A program made the position numbers and the translations under genes. The notes under the pieces are model-generated. The model was not told where the DNA came from. It did no database searches and was given only the letters and a program-made list of their open reading frames with translations. From Acidobacteriota bacterium (lineage in GTDB: Bacteria; Acidobacteriota; Thermoanaerobaculia; Multivoradales; JAHZIX01), in contig JAXHTF010000015.1 of NCBI GenBank assembly GCA_034211275.1, positions 1-62,081 on the forward strand: a stretch of 62,081 bases of DNA, written 5' to 3'. Positions 42,377 to 50,701 of this stretch are shown here, piece after piece. How positions within the stretch are numbered: position 1 is the stretch's first letter; the number at the start of each line of letters is the position of its first letter.

Positions 42377-43842
42377 GGAGTCTCGTCCTCCCCCCGGGGC
42401 CGCAGCTGGCGCAGCCGGTTCGCCGCTTCCCGCAGGGTCGGATCGCCGGTGATCCACAACAGCGTGGCGAAGACGGCAAAGGCACCGCCGCAGCGGAGGA
42501 GCTGCATCCATGGGTCCTGGGCCGGGTAGAGCAGGCCCAGGACCAGCAGCCCTCCGCCCACCAGTGTCGAGCGGCCCAAGGCCAGCCAGTGATGCGGAAT
42601 GTGCACCAGGCGGCTGGCGACGGTGGAGGCTACCAGGGCGCTGGCCCAATAGCCCGCAACGGTGGCCCAAGCGACACCGGCGGCGCCGAAACCCTCGACG
42701 GTCAGAGCGGTGACGCCGAGGGTTGCCAGTAGGGAGGCGGCGGAGATGGCGGGGATCAGCCAGGTCTTCTTCTTGAAGTAAATCTCGGAGCCGAGCAGGG
42801 TGTAGAGGGTATGACCGAGGAAGCCGAAGCTGAGGATGGTCAGCAGCGGTGCGGCGTCGTGGAAGCTCGCCGGGGTCATCAGCTGGATCAGCGCCGGTCC
42901 TCCCAGGCCGACCAGCAGGGCGATGCCCAGAGCGCTGGTCCAGATGGTGCGCACGGCGGTGGCCAGCTGTTGTCTGTCTTCCTCTCCTTGCGACTGGCGG
43001 AGGGCGAAGTACACCGGCTGGTAGGCGCGCTGGAAGGCGGCCACCAACAAGGTCATGGGCAGCGCGAAACGGGTGGCGATGCCCAGCAGGCCCACCGCTG
43101 AAAGGGACTCGGCGGTGGAGAGCCAGCCGCGGGTGATGAGCGGTGTGAAGGTGCCCATCAGGTGCCCTGGCAGGATGCCCAGGCCATAGAGGGCGGACGC
43201 TCCCAGCAGCTCGCGGCGGAAATTGCCCCGCAGCTCGGGGGCGAGGTAGCGCACCGCCTGCAGCAGGAAGAGCCCGGCGACCACCGCTTCGGCCATCAGG
43301 ACGCCGGTGGCACCCATGCGCAGGCCCACCACCAGGAGCAGGGACAAGGCGATGCTGATGCCCGCTCGGGAGACGCTCAGCCGGGCGGCCAGGCTGGCCT
43401 GCTCGCGGGCCTGAATCAGCCGCAGCTGCAGCTCGTAGTTGGTGGCGAGGATGGCGGTGATGGCGGCGAGGACGAAGAAGGGCGCGTACTGCAGGTCGGG
43501 GAGCCAGCGCTGCAAGACCCACGGCGCGGCCATCAAGGCCAGCATTCCCACGCCCAGGCTGACCAAGCTCAGAAACCACGCCAGGGTGGTGATGTAGTCC
43601 TTGAGCTCGGGCCCTTCCCGATAATCGAAGTAGAAGCGGGTAGCGGAGCCCGGTAGCCCCAGCCGCAGGAAGATGGCGAGGAATCCCCCCGCCGCTCCCG
43701 CCAGCTCCAAGACTCCATAATCCGCCGGAGTTAGAAAGAGGGTGAAGACCGGCAGCAGCAGGAAGCGGACCAGCCTTGGGAGGAACTGCCCCAGACCGTA
43801 GAAGAAGGTCCCGGAGGTTAGGCGGCGGAGAAGGGTGGCCAA
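42373..43842 (-). CDS. Oligosaccharide flippase (Wzx-like, polysaccharide transporter family)
   Basis: A 489-residue polytopic membrane protein with about 12-14 hydrophobic segments. The N-terminus LTSGTFFYGLGQFLPRLVRF followed by LLPVFTLFLTPADYGVLELA is typical of MATE-like O-antigen flippases (G-x2-Y/F, P-x-D-Y-G). It would move the completed lipid-linked repeat unit across the inner membrane. The start is a TTG at 43842; no ATG lies upstream of the first membrane segment in this frame. A 66-base gap separates it from the NeuB-like gene. The stop overlaps the first ATG of the mini-ORF chain. Confidence 0.88.
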   Translation of the reverse strand: MATLLRRLTSGTFFYGLGQFLPRLVRFLLLPVFTLFLTPADYGVLELAGAAGGFLAIFLRLGLPGSATRFYFDYREGPELKDYITTLAWFLSLVSLGVGMLALMAAPWVLQRWLPDLQYAPFFVLAAITAILATNYELQLRLIQAREQASLAARLSVSRAGISIALSLLLVVGLRMGATGVLMAEAVVAGLFLLQAVRYLAPELRGNFRRELLGASALYGLGILPGHLMGTFTPLITRGWLSTAESLSAVGLLGIATRFALPMTLLVAAFQRAYQPVYFALRQSQGEEDRQQLATAVRTIWTSALGIALLVGLGGPALIQLMTPASFHDAAPLLTILSFGFLGHTLYTLLGSEIYFKKKTWLIPAISAASLLATLGVTALTVEGFGAAGVAWATVAGYWASALVASTVASRLVHIPHHWLALGRSTLVGGGLLVLGLLYPAQDPWMQLLRCGGAFAVFATLLWITGDPTLREAANRLRQLRPRGEDETP

Positions 43843-43908
43843 GACTCAAGTCTCGAGGTTCGCGCATGTGGGGAGAGCGAGGGGCTCTCCTAGTAACCGA
43901 CTATGGGG

Positions 43909-44919
43909 TCAGACGCTGGGGGGCATTGTCGGAGCTTCGTGGTCCAGCAGCGGATCCAGATCCACGTCCTCCCAGTTGTAGATCCAGCGGCCCGCCACCC
44001 GGCTGGCGAAGCGGCCGGCGTAGTAGTCGCGGTTGAGCAGCTCGCCGTGGGACAGGGAGCGCCGGGCCTGCCCCAGGGCCTGCTCCCACTCCGGATAGTC
44101 GCGGCGTACCAGGGCCATGCGCTCGGCCCGCGGCAGGTCGGCGAAGGCCCGCAGCTCCTTCAGATGCTCCGGAGTGATGGACACCGGGCCGTCCTTGGTC
44201 TCGCCGGGGCCGAGGACGGTGAAGTGGCGCTCGATGCAGGTGGCTCCCAGGGCGAGGGCGATCTTACTCGCCCAAAGACCCGTTTCCGCGGGTTTGGTGT
44301 GGTCGCTCCAGCCGACTCGGGGAGTGAAGCGTCGCAGGAAGCTCATGCGCCGCAGATGCAGCTGATCCATGGGTGTCGGGTAGATGGTCACGCAGTGCAG
44401 GAGGGTGAGCTCGGTGCCGGCGAGCTCGTAGGCGGCGCCCTCGATCTCGTGGTCGTAGGTGGCGCCGGTGGAGCACACGACGGTGGACCAGCGCTCCGCC
44501 ACATCCCGCAGCAAGGGATAGGAACGGCAGTCGTAGCTGGCAATCTTCGCCGCGTCATAGCCCAGGTCTTCAACCTCACGGCAGGCGGTGCGGGTGAAGA
44601 GGGTCGTCATTGAGGCGACGCCGGCACGCCGGCATTCGTCGACGAACCAAGCCTCGTCGTCCAGAGTCAGATCGAGGGTGCGGAGCCGTTCCAGCTCCGG
44701 CTGGTAGGGCCGTTGGATGACCTCCACGACCTCGTTGCCGTTGTCGCTACGGCGCTCTCCCTGGTCGAAGCGGGGTCGGTGGGTCAGCTCCCGGGACCGG
44801 ATGGCCTGGAGCTTGACGAAGTCCGCGCCGGCCTCCGCGGCCTGGTGGATCATGCGCTGGAGTAGGTCGCGGCGACCGTTGTGGTTTTGGCAGCATTCGG
44901 CGATCAGAATCGGTCTCAT
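43909..44919 (-). CDS. neuB: N-acetylneuraminate synthase family protein (NeuB-like), no clear SAF domain
   Basis: A 336-residue protein with NeuB landmarks: ILIAECCQNHNGRRDLL, GADFVKLQAIRS, KIASYDCRSYPLL, VVCSTGATYDHEI, LLHCVTIYP, GWSDHTKPAETG and ERHFTVLGPGETKDGPVSI. These enzymes condense phosphoenolpyruvate with an N-acyl hexosamine to form a nonulosonic acid. The C-terminus ends soon after RRSLSHGELLNRDYYAGRF, leaving too few residues for the complete antifreeze-like SAF domain usual in NeuB, so substrate binding may differ. Its ATG overlaps the stop of the dehydrogenase (ATGA), and a CMP-sugar synthetase gene is one gene further upstream. Confidence 0.82.
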   Translation of the reverse strand: MRPILIAECCQNHNGRRDLLQRMIHQAAEAGADFVKLQAIRSRELTHRPRFDQGERRSDNGNEVVEVIQRPYQPELERLRTLDLTLDDEAWFVDECRRAGVASMTTLFTRTACREVEDLGYDAAKIASYDCRSYPLLRDVAERWSTVVCSTGATYDHEIEGAAYELAGTELTLLHCVTIYPTPMDQLHLRRMSFLRRFTPRVGWSDHTKPAETGLWASKIALALGATCIERHFTVLGPGETKDGPVSITPEHLKELRAFADLPRAERMALVRRDYPEWEQALGQARRSLSHGELLNRDYYAGRFASRVAGRWIYNWEDVDLDPLLDHEAPTMPPSV

Positions 44920-45917
44920 GACTCTCCCGGTTCGGCGCCCCCTCGGCTCTTGCCGGCGGCGCGGAGGAATTTCTCGATCATGAACAAGCGGGTGCGGGCG
45001 ATGGCGTTGCGGCCGTAGCCCGCCATGTGGGGCGTCAGCAGCAGATTCTCGTGCTCGCGAGCGTAGCGTACCAGGGGGTGCTCGGCGCCGGGGCCCTGCT
45101 CGCTCCAGCGGCTGTCTCCGGCCAGGACGTCGAGGCCGGCGGCGGCGAGACGACCGGACTCCAGGGCCTCGAGCAGCGCCTCTTCGTCCACCAGCTCGCC
45201 GCGGGCGGTGTTGATCAGCACCGCGCCTCGCCGCATACGACTCAGGGCGTCGGCATCCAAATAGCCGGCGGTGGTTTCGTCGAGGGGCAGGTGCACGCTG
45301 ACCACGTCGGCCTGTGCCAGCAGCTCGTCGCGGCTGCGGGCGGCGACGGCGGCGGGCGCGCTACGGAAGGCGTCGGGGTCGATGTCGTGGGCCAGCACTT
45401 CCATACCGAAGGCTACGCCGTAGCCAGCGACGATGCGCCCTAGCCGCCCCAGACCGAGGATGCCCAGGGTGTTGCCGTCGAGCTCGTCGGCGAGGAAGGG
45501 CTCGCGGCGCCAGCTGCCCCGGCGTACGTCCTCCAGGGCTGGAACCAGATGCCGCATGGAGGCGAGGAGCAAGGCCCACGTGTGTTCCGCCGTGGTGCGT
45601 ACGGTGGCCAGGAATTCGGTCTCGCCCCGCAGGCTGAGGACCTCGACGCCGCGTTCCTCGGCGGCGGCGAGGTCGATGTGATCGAGTCCGGTGGTGGGGG
45701 TGACGGCGAAGCGCAGCTCACCGCCGGCGTCGAGAGCTCTTGCGTCGAGGGCCAGGCCGAGGCGGAGGAAGATCGCTTCGTAGGGCCGGGCCGCCAGGGC
45801 GGTGAGGAGCTCTGCCTGGTCGGAGCAGTCGACGTACTCGACCTGGCAGCCGCAAGCTTTCAGCCGGCGCCGGGCGACCTTGCCGGCCCGCCGAGGCTCG
45901 ACGTGGAGGATCAGCAT
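44916..45917 (-). CDS. D-isomer-specific 2-hydroxyacid dehydrogenase family protein
   Basis: A 333-residue protein. It carries the NAD-binding LGILGLGRLGRIVA, VVSVHLPLDETTAGYLD, the catalytic Arg in INTARGELVDEEALLEAL, a Glu downstream, and a late His in LLLTPHMAGYG. The N-terminus MLILHVEPRRAGKVARRRL is unusual for SerA-like enzymes. Located between a CMP-sugar synthetase (overlap 7 bases) and a NeuB-like synthase (overlap 4 bases), it probably oxidises or reduces an intermediate of that nonulosonate-like pathway, not serine synthesis (inference). Confidence 0.85.
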   Translation of the reverse strand: MLILHVEPRRAGKVARRRLKACGCQVEYVDCSDQAELLTALAARPYEAIFLRLGLALDARALDAGGELRFAVTPTTGLDHIDLAAAEERGVEVLSLRGETEFLATVRTTAEHTWALLLASMRHLVPALEDVRRGSWRREPFLADELDGNTLGILGLGRLGRIVAGYGVAFGMEVLAHDIDPDAFRSAPAAVAARSRDELLAQADVVSVHLPLDETTAGYLDADALSRMRRGAVLINTARGELVDEEALLEALESGRLAAAGLDVLAGDSRWSEQGPGAEHPLVRYAREHENLLLTPHMAGYGRNAIARTRLFMIEKFLRAAGKSRGGAEPGES

Positions 45918-46630
45918 GCATCCTCGTTCAGCATCAGCTCGGCGAGACGGAAGTCGAGGCCGGTGTCGATATTTACCGAGCGCTCCGCGGGCATGATCCA
46001 AGCGCGGCAGTCGGAGCCCTTGAACGAGCCGCCCAGCAGGACTTGCCGGCGGGTGGCGTAGATGGCACCGTTGCGCAGGTACATGGGCTCCAGCTCCTGC
46101 CTCGGCTGGTTCTCCCTCGCTTCGCAGAACGGAGGGTCGACGAGCCGATCTCCCCGCAGATACTTCATCCGCGCCGGATGGTGCCCGCCGACGTCGACTA
46201 CGCTGATGACGCTGTCGGCGCCGCTGGATTCGAGCAGCGCCAGGGCCCCGTCGATGTCCTCGGTGGTGCGCAGCGGGGTAGTGGGCTGGAGCATCACCAC
46301 GGCGTCGTAGGGAGGGGCCTCTTCGTGCTCTTGCCGCTCCTGCCGCTCGACCTCCGCCAGGGCGTGCTGAATCACCGGGATGGCCTGGGCGCTGTCCGTG
46401 GCCAGCTCCGCGGGGCGCAGGAAAGGGACGTCGCCGCCGGCCTGGCGCACGGTGTCGGCGATCCTTGCGGAGTCGGTGCTCAGGATGACCCGGTGCAGCC
46501 GCTGCGCCGCGTGGGCGGCTTTCCAGGTATGGAGCACCAGCGGCTCGCCTCCCAGCGGCAGGATGTTCTTGTCGGGCAGACCCTTGGAGCCGCCTCGAGC
46601 GGGGATGACACCGAGGGTGCGCAGAGTCAT
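45911..46630 (-). CDS. neuA: CMP-sugar synthetase (acylneuraminate cytidylyltransferase family)
   Basis: A 239-residue enzyme. VIPARGGSKGLPDKNILPLGG is the CTP-binding signature (read as VIPARGGSKGLP plus KNILPLGG), followed by VILSTDS, VVMLQPTTPLRTTEDID and MYLRNGAIYATRR. It activates a nonulosonic acid as CMP-sugar. The ATG at 46630 overlaps the dehydrogenase-fusion stop (ATGA), with GGAGG upstream. A long frame continues upstream as a shadow of that fusion gene and is not used. Confidence 0.9.
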   Translation of the reverse strand: MTLRTLGVIPARGGSKGLPDKNILPLGGEPLVLHTWKAAHAAQRLHRVILSTDSARIADTVRQAGGDVPFLRPAELATDSAQAIPVIQHALAEVERQERQEHEEAPPYDAVVMLQPTTPLRTTEDIDGALALLESSGADSVISVVDVGGHHPARMKYLRGDRLVDPPFCEARENQPRQELEPMYLRNGAIYATRRQVLLGGSFKGSDCRAWIMPAERSVNIDTGLDFRLAELMLNEDAC

Positions 46631-48429
46631 GACTCCTCCAGGGACGAACGCGTGAAGCCCAGCCCCATGTAGATTCCCGGCCGAGCCTGGAGCACTTCCT
46701 CGGGCCGGAAGAGATGCCAGCCGTCGAAGAGCAACGGCGGCTCCGCCAGGGCGCGAATAGTGGCGAAGACGTCGAGGCGAGAGTAGGAGCGATGGTTGTT
46801 GAGGAAGAGCACCGCATCCATGCCGTCGAAGCCCGCCGGCAGCTGGGCCGGCTGGAGCCCGGCGGCGGCGATCTCTTCCGGCGCCACCACCGGATCGTGA
46901 CCGAAGAGCTCGCCGACCTCCAGAGAGAGAAGCCGGGCGATCTCCAGCGAAGTCGAGGATCGAATATCCGAGGTCTCCGGCTGCCCCTTGAACGCCAGGC
47001 CGCAGATCAACACGGAGCACTCCCCAGGCTCTTTCCCCAGCCGCCGGAGCTGCGAGAGCACCGCCGTTGCGACCCATTGCACCATCGATTCGTTGACCCG
47101 CCGGCCGAGCTCGGAGAGGGTGAGGCCATCGGTGGACGAGATCTCCCCGGAAGGCTGGCGGGCGGCGGCGAGGATGTAGGGGTCCTTGCTTAGGCAGGGG
47201 CCGCCGACTCCTGGGCTGGGCAGTGGTACCGGGTCGCGGGGATAGCCGCGGTTGGCGGCTTGGATCACCTCCACGGCATCCAGATTGAACGGCGCCGCCA
47301 GCTGGACCACCTGGTTGGCGAAGGCGAAGGAGAGGTCCCGGAAGGAGTTGTTGACCAGCTTCGCCAGCTCCGCGGCCTCGATGGACTCGACCCGCACCAA
47401 GGTGTGGGTGAGCTCCCGGAAGAGGGCGGCGGTGGCTTCGACGCTGTCCTCGTCGAGACCGCCGATGATTTGCGGCAGGGTGCGCAGCTCCTCCAGAGCC
47501 CGGCCCTCGGCGGTGCGCTCCGGAGCGAAGCTGAGATGGAAGTCCCGGCCACCCCGCAGGCCCGTGAGCTGCTCCAGGAGGGGCAGCACGAAGCCCCGGG
47601 TGGTGCCCACGGGCACCGTGGAGCGGAGGATGACCAGGGCGCCGGGGGTGAGCCGGGCGGCCACCGCCCGGGTCGCTGCTTCGAGCATGGCGAGGCTGGG
47701 TTCCGGCCGCTGCGAGTCCAGGCCCGCCTCCACCGGCGTGCCCACCGCAACGATGAACACATCGCTGCCCTCCGGCAGGTCGGTGGTGACCGAGAAGCTG
47801 TGACTCAACTGCTCCCGCAGGAGCTCCGGCAGGCCTGGCTCGTGGACGTAGGGGCGGCCTTCTTCGAGGGCGCAGATCTTGTCCTCGTCGAGGTCGACGC
47901 CGGTGACCCGCAATCCCTCCTCCGCCAGCACCAGCGCCAGGGTCAGCCCGACATACCCCAGACCGACTACCGTCACATGGCGGTGGGACGCGACCCGCTG
48001 CTCCCACAGTTGGTGATAGTCGAGCACCCGGGTCGGGCGGTCCTGCTCGTCCACCAGGATGATCTTGCCCAGGAAACGCTGGCTGCGGCGGCCCCGGCGC
48101 TCGAGCTCCTTGGGCAGTCGGCGGAGAATTTCGCGAAAGCTCAGTCCTTCCGGCAGCCGGATGGGGTCCGGACGCATCACCTCCCGGGCGGGAGTGGTCA
48201 GATCCTCGGTGCGCAGCAGGGCGCGGCGGGCGTCTCCATCGGTGACGGTGCCCAGGAGGCCGCCCTCCTCGTCCAACACCAGAGCGATCCCCGCCGGCAG
48301 CCCGCGCTCGGGCGCTCCTTGATGACGCTCCAGGATCTGCTTCAGCGGCGTGGACGGGCTCACGCAGATCCAGCTCAAGTCATGGAGCTCGGGAGCCTGG
48401 GGATCTCGATGGGATGGGGTGGAGCTCAT
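46627..48429 (-). CDS. CBS-domain pair fused to a UDP-sugar (ManNAc-type) dehydrogenase
   Basis: A 600-residue fusion. Residues 18-150 hold two CBS motifs (SPSTPLKQILERH, IALVLDEEGGLLGTVTDGD, MRPDPIRLPEGLSFREIL, KIILVDEQDRPTRVLD). Residues about 152-600 are a nucleotide-sugar dehydrogenase: VTVVGLGYVGLTLALVLAEE, VFIVAVGTPV, ILRSTVPVGTTR, FAPERTAEGRALEEL, and the catalytic Cys in GVGGPCLSKDPY. It would oxidise a UDP-hexose or UDP-ManNAc (made by WecB) to the uronate using NAD. CBS pairs usually sense adenine nucleotides, so the fused enzyme may be feedback regulated (inference). The ATG at 48429 overlaps the GT stop. Confidence 0.87.
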   Translation of the reverse strand: MSSTPSHRDPQAPELHDLSWICVSPSTPLKQILERHQGAPERGLPAGIALVLDEEGGLLGTVTDGDARRALLRTEDLTTPAREVMRPDPIRLPEGLSFREILRRLPKELERRGRRSQRFLGKIILVDEQDRPTRVLDYHQLWEQRVASHRHVTVVGLGYVGLTLALVLAEEGLRVTGVDLDEDKICALEEGRPYVHEPGLPELLREQLSHSFSVTTDLPEGSDVFIVAVGTPVEAGLDSQRPEPSLAMLEAATRAVAARLTPGALVILRSTVPVGTTRGFVLPLLEQLTGLRGGRDFHLSFAPERTAEGRALEELRTLPQIIGGLDEDSVEATAALFRELTHTLVRVESIEAAELAKLVNNSFRDLSFAFANQVVQLAAPFNLDAVEVIQAANRGYPRDPVPLPSPGVGGPCLSKDPYILAAARQPSGEISSTDGLTLSELGRRVNESMVQWVATAVLSQLRRLGKEPGECSVLICGLAFKGQPETSDIRSSTSLEIARLLSLEVGELFGHDPVVAPEEIAAAGLQPAQLPAGFDGMDAVLFLNNHRSYSRLDVFATIRALAEPPLLFDGWHLFRPEEVLQARPGIYMGLGFTRSSLEES

Positions 48430-49568
48430 GGATGCTGGCGTCCTTCGGTCAACTGCCTCTCCAGCCGCTTCTCCAACCACCGCGCCGCCTCTTCCAGGCC
48501 GTTGCGAGGAAGCTCCTGGAGACGCTTCCGGGTGGCGGCGTAGGTCGCCGGCTCCTGAAGCCGGCGGACCGCGTCGAGAAGTTGAGAGGAGTCGGCCTGG
48601 GCGCCCAGATCGATGCCCAATCCAAGCTCCTCGATGCGCCGGCCGTTGTGGTCCATTTCCGGGTTCCCGGCTTCGTAGAGAGTGATCATCGGTACGCGAT
48701 GGGCGATGGCGTCGTTGAGGGTTCCGGCCCCTGGGCGACAGATCAGGATCCGGGCTTCTGCCAGCCTGCGGGGCTCGAAGGTCTCCACCGGTCCGGCCGG
48801 CTCGGAGCTCCTGGCTGTCGTTGCTTTGGGTACCAGGGCTTCCGGTGCCAGCAAGCGGTAGCCCTCCGTGGCGAGATCTTCGACCAGGGAGGCCAGAATC
48901 TTCGTCGCAGCCCCCGTAGCGCCGCCGGCGACCGCGATCGTCGGAGCCGAGGTCCGGTTGCCTGCCCCGCCCTTCGGAAAACGGTCTTCCACGGAACGCC
49001 GAGTATCCTCGCACATCCAGGCCAGCGGTACAGCCTCGGTTTGCTCCATCACCGCCGGCATGGCCAGATCCCGCAGGCAGAGCATGGGCGGGCGATGTCG
49101 TCGGAGGAGAGTCTCTTCCCTGTGCCGAAAGGATTCCACCGCGGCGCTCTCCGGGTAGGCCTGGCCTAGCACGTCGGACCAGAGAAAGGAGCCCGAGAGC
49201 ACTGCATCGGGGCGTAGCTCTAGCACCGCCGCCAGGTTGTCGGAGAGGACTAGGTCGGCAGTCTCGAGGACTTGCTGGTTCGCGAGTCGCTCGATCCAGC
49301 GGGTGAGTCGGCCGTCGGTGTAGAGGTTCGGGTCTGTAGACCATCGGACGCCGGGTTCCGTCCATCCGGTATGGAGCCCCGCCCCGGACTGCACAAGCCC
49401 TTGAAGGCGATCCCAGCCGGCCAGCTTGTCGAGCTGCCAGCGGCTGCAGATCAGGTCGAACTCAACCTCGGGCCGGCGTTGGATCAAGCGACTGAGGATG
49501 CCCACCGCTCGCCGCAGATGCCCCAGGCCGTTGGGACAGATGATGGCGGCGATTCGTGGAGCCTGCAT
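48426..49568 (-). CDS. Glycosyltransferase, MurG/GT28-like
   Basis: A 380-residue GT-B protein. The N-terminus MQAPRIAAIICPNGLGHLRR has the glycine-rich G-x-G-H loop, and the C-terminal half has ILICRPGAGTLNDAIAHRVPMITL and NPEMDHNGRRIEELGLG, the pattern of MurG/UGT-type transferases. Acceptor and donor are unknown. It appears to be the first gene of a transcription unit, since an intrinsic terminator for the upstream gene lies 66 bases before it. An in-frame ATG 13 codons upstream is possible, but the chosen ATG gives the conserved start. Confidence 0.75.
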   Translation of the reverse strand: MQAPRIAAIICPNGLGHLRRAVGILSRLIQRRPEVEFDLICSRWQLDKLAGWDRLQGLVQSGAGLHTGWTEPGVRWSTDPNLYTDGRLTRWIERLANQQVLETADLVLSDNLAAVLELRPDAVLSGSFLWSDVLGQAYPESAAVESFRHREETLLRRHRPPMLCLRDLAMPAVMEQTEAVPLAWMCEDTRRSVEDRFPKGGAGNRTSAPTIAVAGGATGAATKILASLVEDLATEGYRLLAPEALVPKATTARSSEPAGPVETFEPRRLAEARILICRPGAGTLNDAIAHRVPMITLYEAGNPEMDHNGRRIEELGLGIDLGAQADSSQLLDAVRRLQEPATYAATRKRLQELPRNGLEEAARWLEKRLERQLTEGRQHP

Positions 49569-49633
49569 GGAGTGGATCTCGGGGCTGGTGACTGCCGTGG
49601 CTGCCATGGTAGGCGGGTCTGCACGGCGTGAAA

Positions 49634-49663
49634 AACCCCGGCCAGCCAAGCTGCGCCGGGGTT
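49634..49663 (-). terminator. Rho-independent terminator for the 299-residue hypothetical protein gene
   Basis: Read on the minus strand, AACCCCGGC pairs with GCCGGGGTT around a 12-base loop, and the right arm is followed by further T residues (five in a row in total). It lies 34 bases after the stop of the gene at 49697-50596 and before the GT28-like gene, so it should end that single-gene transcript. Confidence 0.85.
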
Positions 49664-49696
49664 CTCTTGCCGGAAGACCGGAGAAGCGAGAGCGCT

Positions 49697-50596
49697 TCAG
49701 GGCGCCGAAGGCGATGCGGGCTCGTCGTCGTTGTCGGCGATGATCACGCCGGTGGCCACAGCGGCGGCGGCGGCGGGGATCAGCACTTCCTTGCGCTGCC
49801 ACCAGGCGATGACGCAGAAGCGGCAGTGGCGGTCGACCCGCAGCACGCCCTGGGGATCGATACGCGAGACGATGCCGTCGCACAGCCAATGGAAGGGCTC
49901 TTCGCCCTCTTCCCACTCGGCGGTTTCACCGACGACGAGGTTCTCCGCCTCGCCCTCCTGCCGGGGAGTCAGCGGGAACTGGCAGTTGTCCCGCACCTCG
50001 ACCACTTCCATCTCCGACTGGGCCACCAGCTGGCCGTTGGCGTCGATGACCTCGCCGAAGTACTCCGTGGGCTCGTTCTCCTGCTGGGCGAGCCAATCCT
50101 GGAGCTCCTCGTCGGTCATCGCCAGCATCCAATCGCGGCGCTCCAGGCGGCCCTGCTGGGCCCGCTCGTCGATGAGGTCGCGGTTGAGATCGTCGTTGGG
50201 GTCCCGGTTGGTGGATTCTTCCTTGGCCTTCCACCAATCCGCCCAGTCGTCTTCGGAACCGTCCTCGGCGGCGGCGGAGGTCTCCAGCTGCTTTTCTTCC
50301 AGCTCTTCGTCCTCGGCCTCCGGGAGCACGGCGCGGTAGGTGCCGGGGCCGTCGGGGCTGGCGAGGACGTAGTAGAAGTCCTCCACCTCCTGGTGAAGGC
50401 GGCGGAAGTAGATGCGGACGCTGCTGCCGGCGGGCTCGTTCTGCACCTGGGCGGTGACGACGCCATTCTCGGCGATGGGCAGACAGCCGGGAGCTTCGAC
50501 CTCGACGGAGATCGATGTGCCCTGGGCAGCCGCAGGAGGTGCCAGAATTGTCGCGAGCAGGAGTATGGAGAAGAAAAGGATGACCGAGCGGTTCAC
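49697..50596 (-). CDS. Exported hypothetical protein with C-terminal membrane segment
   Basis: A 299-residue protein of unknown function. Residues 1-25 form a signal peptide (ILFFSILLLATILAPPAAAQ). The middle is acidic and rich in Glu/Gln/Trp (for example DDWADWWKAKEES and EELQDWLAQQENE), with four Cys (CLP, NCQFP, LCDG, HCRFC). The end has a hydrophobic helix, VLIPAAAAAVATGVIIA, followed by an acidic NDDEP tail. The start is GTG with AAGGAG six bases upstream. It has its own near-consensus promoter and terminator, so it is a monocistronic unit inserted between two parts of the polysaccharide locus. A periplasmic or envelope role is likely; nothing links it directly to sugar chemistry. Confidence 0.75.
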   Translation of the reverse strand: MNRSVILFFSILLLATILAPPAAAQGTSISVEVEAPGCLPIAENGVVTAQVQNEPAGSSVRIYFRRLHQEVEDFYYVLASPDGPGTYRAVLPEAEDEELEEKQLETSAAAEDGSEDDWADWWKAKEESTNRDPNDDLNRDLIDERAQQGRLERRDWMLAMTDEELQDWLAQQENEPTEYFGEVIDANGQLVAQSEMEVVEVRDNCQFPLTPRQEGEAENLVVGETAEWEEGEEPFHWLCDGIVSRIDPQGVLRVDRHCRFCVIAWWQRKEVLIPAAAAAVATGVIIADNDDEPASPSAP

Positions 50597-50618
50597 GGGG
50601 AACTCCTTTTTTTGCAAG

Positions 50619-50647
50619 ATCGTAGAGCGATGACCCTCTGATGTCAA
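50619..50647 (-). promoter_or_regulatory. Sigma-70-like promoter, TTGACA-17-TACGAT
   Basis: On the minus strand a perfect -35 (TTGACA, 50647-50642) is separated by exactly 17 bases from TACGAT (50624-50619, five of six matches to TATAAT). Transcription would start near 50612, leaving a leader of roughly 16 bases that contains the AAGGAG site of the GTG-started hypothetical gene. It is the best promoter I can see in the window. Confidence 0.75.
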
Positions 50648-50701
50648 GTTGGCTATGTAGTGCTTCGTGCTCAAGATAGACACCGCCTCATGCATGCTTG
50701 T

